Shown here: piece by piece, positions 12,799-16,315 of the stretch
Position numbering within the stretch: the first letter of the stretch is position 1
How the letters are laid out: each line of letters opens with the position of its first letter
Source of the DNA: SKNW01 sp050485865
GTDB lineage: Bacteria > Gemmatimonadota > Gemmatimonadetes > Longimicrobiales > Gaopeijiaceae
DNA: 16,315 nucleotides
Reading direction: 5' to 3'
Assembly (NCBI GenBank): GCA_050485865.1
Contig: JBJHCE010000062.1
Coordinates: 1 to 16,315, forward strand
Made by a program: the position numbers and the translations under genes
The notes under the pieces: generated by a model
What the model was told of the DNA's origin: nothing
What the model saw: only the letters and a program-made list of their open reading frames with translations
Databases searched by the model: none

Positions 12799-14526
12799 AT
12801 GCCACGCTTCCGCCTCCCTGCCGCCCTTCCCCTCCTCGCCGCCCTCGCCCTTTCCGGGGTGGCGGGCGGGTGCGCTCCCGCCGACGCCCCGGAGGCCATG
12901 GATCCCGGGGCCCTCGGGCACCCGGACCACCCCACCGCGGCGGAGCTCGGAGTCGAGGGACCCACCGAGGGGCCCGCGCTCCGGATCACCCGGGAGCGGC
13001 TCTGGGACGACACGGCGATCCTCTCCGCCGACTCCATGCTCGGGCGGGCCCCGGGGACCATCGGCGAGGAGCGGGCGGTGCGCCACATCGAGCGACGGAT
13101 GGCCGAGGCGGGGCTCGAGACCCTGGCCGGCGGAAGCTACCGGCTTCCCATCGACCTCCTCGCCATGACGAAGCGCCTCGACCGCTCCACCGTGACCGTC
13201 GAGGGGCCGGAAGGGCCCCTGGAGCTCCGCATCGAGGAGAACTTCACCTTCTGGTCCACGGCAGAAGAGGAGGTGGTGGAACTCGCGGAGGTGCCCCTCG
13301 TCTTCGTCGGGTACGGCGTCGAGGCACCCGAGTACGGGTGGGACGACTTCAAGGACGAGGACCTGGCAGGGAAGGTTCTTCTCTTCCTGAACGACGACCC
13401 GGCGGTGACGGAAGACGGCGAGGAGCTCTTCGGCGGCGACATCCGCACCTACTACGGGCGCTGGACCTACAAGTTCGAGCAGGCCCAGCGGCACGGGGCG
13501 GCGGGCGCCATCGTGATCCACACCGACGAGAGCGCGGCGTACGGCTTCAGCGTGATCGGGAACATGGGCGAGCGGCAGATGTGGCAGCGGGACTACCGCC
13601 TGGACTTCCTCGCCTGGATCGACTCCACCATGACCGCCGAGGTGGCGCGGGCCATGGGAACCGATGTCCCCGGCCTCTTCGAGATGGGGAACCGCCGGGA
13701 CTTCCGCCCCGTGGACACGGGGTTCCGGGTGTCGGCGCGCATCGAAACGGACTTCGAGCGGATCCAGGCCCCGAACGTGGCGGGGGTGGTGCGGGGAACC
13801 GACCCCGAGCTCCGCGACCAGTACGTGGTCTTCTCGGCGCATCATGACCACCTGGGGGTGGACCCGTCCCTTCCGGGCGACTCGATCTTCAACGGGGCGC
13901 TGGACAACGCCCTGGGGGTGGCGGGGATCCTGAACCTGGGCGACGCCTTCGCCGAGGCCGCCCGCGAGGGGAATCTCCGGCGCTCGGTGATCATCCTGTC
14001 GGTCACCGCCGAGGAGGGGGGGCTCATCGGGAGCGGGCTCTTCGTCGAGAGCCCCCCGGTGCCCCGCTCCTCCATCGTCGCGAACTTCAACGTGGACTCG
14101 CCCCAGGCCTACGGGCCCACCCGGGACTTCGCCGCCATCGGCCTCGACATGAACGACATGGGGCTCGTCTTCGAGGAGGTGGCCCGGAGCTACGGCCTCG
14201 AGCCCGCCGGCGACCCGAACCCCATGGCCGGAAGCTTCTACCGCTCCGACCAGCTGAGCTTCGCGAAGGCGGGGATCCCGGCGCTCTACCTCCAGCGGGG
14301 CACGCGCTACGCCCGGGACCTCGGCTTCGACGCCGCGGCGTACCAGCTCGAGCGCTACCACCAGGTGACCGACGTGATGACCCCGGAGTGGGACCTGACC
14401 GGACTCGAGCGTGACCTGAGGCTCCTCTTCGAAGTGGCGCTCCGGGTGGCGAACGCCGACGAACAGCCCCGCTGGTTCCCGGGCAACGAGTTCGAGGCCC
14501 CGTGGCAGGCGCTGTACGGGCGGTGA
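12799..14526 (+). CDS. M28 family zinc metallopeptidase lipoprotein
   Basis: 575-residue exported aminopeptidase-like protein. The N-terminal hydrophobic stretch LPAALPLLAALALSGVAGGC ends at lipobox Cys25, so it is probably a lipoprotein facing the periplasm or outside. Residues about 150-320 contain a PA-domain-like insertion (FVGYGVEAPEYGWDDFKDED and GAAGAIVIHTDE). The M28 catalytic domain carries the full co-catalytic zinc set: His348 and Asp350 in SAHHDHLG, bridging Asp369 in NGALDNALG, catalytic Glu405 and ligand Glu406 in TAEEGGLIGS, Asp433 in FNVDSP, and His521 in ERYHQVTD. The ATG at 12799 was chosen because GAGG lies six bases upstream; in-frame ATG 12781 and GTG codons further up are alternatives. 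It sits between the ATPase and permease genes of an ABC importer, ten bases before the permease, suggesting cotranscription with the latter. Substrate specificity is unknown. Confidence 0.93.
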   Translation: MPRFRLPAALPLLAALALSGVAGGCAPADAPEAMDPGALGHPDHPTAAELGVEGPTEGPALRITRERLWDDTAILSADSMLGRAPGTIGEERAVRHIERRMAEAGLETLAGGSYRLPIDLLAMTKRLDRSTVTVEGPEGPLELRIEENFTFWSTAEEEVVELAEVPLVFVGYGVEAPEYGWDDFKDEDLAGKVLLFLNDDPAVTEDGEELFGGDIRTYYGRWTYKFEQAQRHGAAGAIVIHTDESAAYGFSVIGNMGERQMWQRDYRLDFLAWIDSTMTAEVARAMGTDVPGLFEMGNRRDFRPVDTGFRVSARIETDFERIQAPNVAGVVRGTDPELRDQYVVFSAHHDHLGVDPSLPGDSIFNGALDNALGVAGILNLGDAFAEAAREGNLRRSVIILSVTAEEGGLIGSGLFVESPPVPRSSIVANFNVDSPQAYGPTRDFAAIGLDMNDMGLVFEEVARSYGLEPAGDPNPMAGSFYRSDQLSFAKAGIPALYLQRGTRYARDLGFDAAAYQLERYHQVTDVMTPEWDLTGLERDLRLLFEVALRVANADEQPRWFPGNEFEAPWQALYGR

Positions 14527-14536
14527 GGCGGCCCCG

Positions 14537-16315
14537 GTGAAGAGGACCTCCCGCCGGCTGGTCTGGCCGGTCTTCGGGATCCTCCTCTGGCTCGTCCTCT
14601 ATCCCCACCTCTTCGTGGTGGGGGACTCGGTCTGGATCGGGGGGCGCTTCTCCCTCGACGGGTACCGCGACTTCTTCACGTCGCGGGCCGAGCTCGAGGC
14701 GCTCTGGGGGAGCCTCTGGATCAGCGTGGGGAGCGTGATCCTCTCGGCCCTCGTGGGGATTCCGCTGGCCTTCCTCTTCACCCGGTTCGATTTCCCCGGC
14801 CGGACGGTGTTCGGGGCGCTCGCGGCGCTCCCGGTCCTCCTCCCGCCCCTCGTGGGGGTCATCGCCTTTCTCTTCCTCTACGGCGAGAGCGGGATCCTGA
14901 CCCGGACGGTGCAGCTCGTCCTGGGGCTCGAACGCGCCCCCTGGAGGCTCACCGGGGGGTGGGCGATCCTCCTCGTTCACGCGTACTCCATGTACGTGTA
15001 CTTCTACCTCTTCGTGGCGGCGGGGCTCGCCCGCCTGGACGCCTCGGCGGGAGAGGCGGCGGAGTCGCTCGGGGCGAGCCGGGCGCGGATCTTCTTCCGG
15101 GTGACCCTGCCCATGCTCGCCCCCTCCATCGGGGCGGCATCGGTCCTGGTCTTCATGACCTCCATGGCGTCGTTCTCCGCGCCCTACATCTTCGGTGGCG
15201 GATTCCGGGTCATGACGACCCAGATCTTCGCAAGCAAGATGAACGGCGAACTCACCATGGCCATGGTGGAGACGGTGGTCCTCGCCACGGCCTCCCTCCT
15301 CTTCCTCGTGATCCACCGGAGGTTCGAGCGGGGAAAGGCCTTCGCCGCCGTCGGAAAGGGAACGCCCGCACCCCGAAGGGCGGTGGAGGGGCGCCTCGCC
15401 CGGTTCCTGATCCCGGTGGCCGGCGTGGGGGGGGTGGGCTTCCTTCTCCTTCCGCACCTCACCCTCGTCCTCGTCTCCTTCGTTCCCGAGGGCGCCTGGA
15501 CGACCCAGATCCTTCCGAGCCGCTACACGCTGGACAACTACCGGCTCCTCTTCTCGAGCCCCCAGCTCTGGACGCCGGTCATGAACTCGCTCCAGATGGC
15601 AGGGCTCGCCACGGCGGCGAACCTGGTCTTCTGCTTCTTCGCGGCCTGGCTCGTGGTCCGGGGGCGGTTTCGTGGAAAAGGGGGGCTCCTCCTCCTCACC
15701 ATGCTTCCCTGGGCGCTTCCGGGTACCGTGGTGGCCATGGCGCTTGCCACCACCTTCTCGGCGAACGAGCCCTGGTTCGGGAGGATCGTCCTCGTGGGGA
15801 CCTTCTGGATCCTTCCCCTCGCGTACTTCATCCGGAACATCCCCCTGGTGGCGCAGGCCGCCATCGCGTCCTTCCGCCAGTACGACCCGGCGCTGGAGGA
15901 GGCGGCCCACTCCCTGGGTGCCGGGACCCTTTCCACCCTCCGGCGGGTGGCGGTTCCCCTGGTCCTCCCCGGGCTCGCCGCCGGGGGGCTCCTGGCCTTC
16001 GTCGCCGCCCTGGGCGAGTTCGTCTCGTCCATCCTCCTCTACACCTACCGGTCGCGCCCCATCTCCATCGAGATCCTCTCCCAGCTCCGCTCCTTCGATT
16101 TCGGCGCGGCAGCGGCACTCGGCGTGGTGCTCGCCGTCCTCATGACCGTGGCCTTCGCCGTCGGGGGCAAGTACGTGCGGGGCGGGGTCACGGGGGCGGG
16201 GGGGGGGGGGGGGCGCCCCCCCCGCCCCCCCCCCGGGGGGGGGGGGCGCGGCGGGGCGGGTGTTCATACAGGGCGGGGGGGGGACCCACAGTGTGAACCG
16301 CAGCTGGGAGGGGGG
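14537..16315 (+). CDS. Fused two-domain ABC importer permease (FbpB/ThiP type), 3' end unreliable
   Basis: Open from a GTG at 14537 to the window end with no stop; read by direct translation. GAGG ends eight bases before the GTG. The protein has about twelve hydrophobic segments in two homologous halves, each with the EAA loop that contacts the ATPase: EAAESLGASRARIFFRVTLP near residue 173 and EEAAHSLGAGTLSTLRRVAV near 454. This is the single-chain double permease of iron, thiamine or aminoethylphosphonate importers, and it completes the transporter with the binding protein and ATPase. It begins ten bases after the peptidase stop. About 550 residues, close to full family length, precede 16190. 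Beyond that the sequence is homopolymer G/C, encodes Gly/Pro runs and should not be trusted, so the true stop is probably just past the last reliable codons. Confidence 0.88.
   Translation, partial: MKRTSRRLVWPVFGILLWLVLYPHLFVVGDSVWIGGRFSLDGYRDFFTSRAELEALWGSLWISVGSVILSALVGIPLAFLFTRFDFPGRTVFGALAALPVLLPPLVGVIAFLFLYGESGILTRTVQLVLGLERAPWRLTGGWAILLVHAYSMYVYFYLFVAAGLARLDASAGEAAESLGASRARIFFRVTLPMLAPSIGAASVLVFMTSMASFSAPYIFGGGFRVMTTQIFASKMNGELTMAMVETVVLATASLLFLVIHRRFERGKAFAAVGKGTPAPRRAVEGRLARFLIPVAGVGGVGFLLLPHLTLVLVSFVPEGAWTTQILPSRYTLDNYRLLFSSPQLWTPVMNSLQMAGLATAANLVFCFFAAWLVVRGRFRGKGGLLLLTMLPWALPGTVVAMALATTFSANEPWFGRIVLVGTFWILPLAYFIRNIPLVAQAAIASFRQYDPALEEAAHSLGAGTLSTLRRVAVPLVLPGLAAGGLLAFVAALGEFVSSILLYTYRSRPISIEILSQLRSFDFGAAAALGVVLAVLMTVAFAVGGKYVRGGVTGAGGGGGRPPRPPPGGGGRGGAGVHTGRGGDPQCEPQLGGG
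16192..16315. other. Low-quality homopolymer tail at contig end
   Basis: A 16-base G run (16198-16213) is followed by C runs of 8 and 10 bases (16216-16223, 16225-16234) and a 12-base G run (16235-16246), then more G-rich sequence. Nothing like this occurs elsewhere in the window. It resembles a sequencing or assembly artefact and not a biological repeat. Confidence 0.75.

Noticed and set aside
16198..16246. G and C runs as a possible quadruplex, CRISPR-like or inverted-repeat element
   Set aside because: The runs are pure homopolymers at the very contig end with no unit structure, so an artefact is far more likely.
14087..16267. 726-codon minus-strand open frame opposite the permease
   Set aside because: Its composition (Glu/Gly/His/Arg-rich) is the antisense of a hydrophobic membrane protein; the plus-strand permease with two EAA motifs explains the region.

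Overview
The window is very GC-rich DNA from a bacterium, apparently a complete or end-trimmed contig. No taxonomic marker gene is present. The protein set recalls Gemmatimonadota: a multidomain secreted PIG-L/LmbE deacetylase, an M28 metallopeptidase lipoprotein, a DUF222-type protein and a long-form HisG beside overlapping his genes. That placement is an inference from gene families and composition only.

Left half, minus strand (about 5468 down to 605): a histidine biosynthesis operon in the order leader peptide - hisG - hisD - hisC - hisH - hisA. The last three junctions are ATGA stop/start overlaps, so translation is probably coupled. Ahead of hisG lies a clear histidine attenuator: a 27-codon leader peptide containing His-His-His-His-His-Ala-His-His, then an 11-bp GC stem followed by seven U residues in the transcript. 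A TTGACC / TAGCGT promoter sits so close to the leader ATG that the transcript is probably leaderless. hisB, hisF and hisI/hisE are not in the window. Beyond hisA is a 396-base gene-poor stretch and then the 5' end of a DUF222/HNH-type gene that runs off the left edge.

Middle, plus strand (5599-10345): a large exported PIG-L family deacetylase, a soluble GAF-domain sensor histidine kinase 32 bases downstream, and a small secreted protein of unknown function that seems to have its own promoter overlapping the kinase stop codon.

Right part, plus strand (10500-16315): an ABC importer of the FbpABC/ThiBPQ architectural class. It consists of a lipoprotein substrate-binding protein, an ATPase with a TOBE-like C-terminus, and a fused two-domain permease. 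A secreted M28 metallopeptidase lipoprotein is inserted between the ATPase and permease genes. The substrate cannot be assigned: the tandem tyrosines of ferric-binding proteins are not visible. The last roughly 120 bases are long G and C runs that look like a sequencing or assembly artefact, so the permease C-terminus is unreliable.

The most interesting item is the his attenuator with a probably leaderless leader-peptide transcript. The rest is recognisable metabolism, transport and signalling, and I see no convincing wholly new system.
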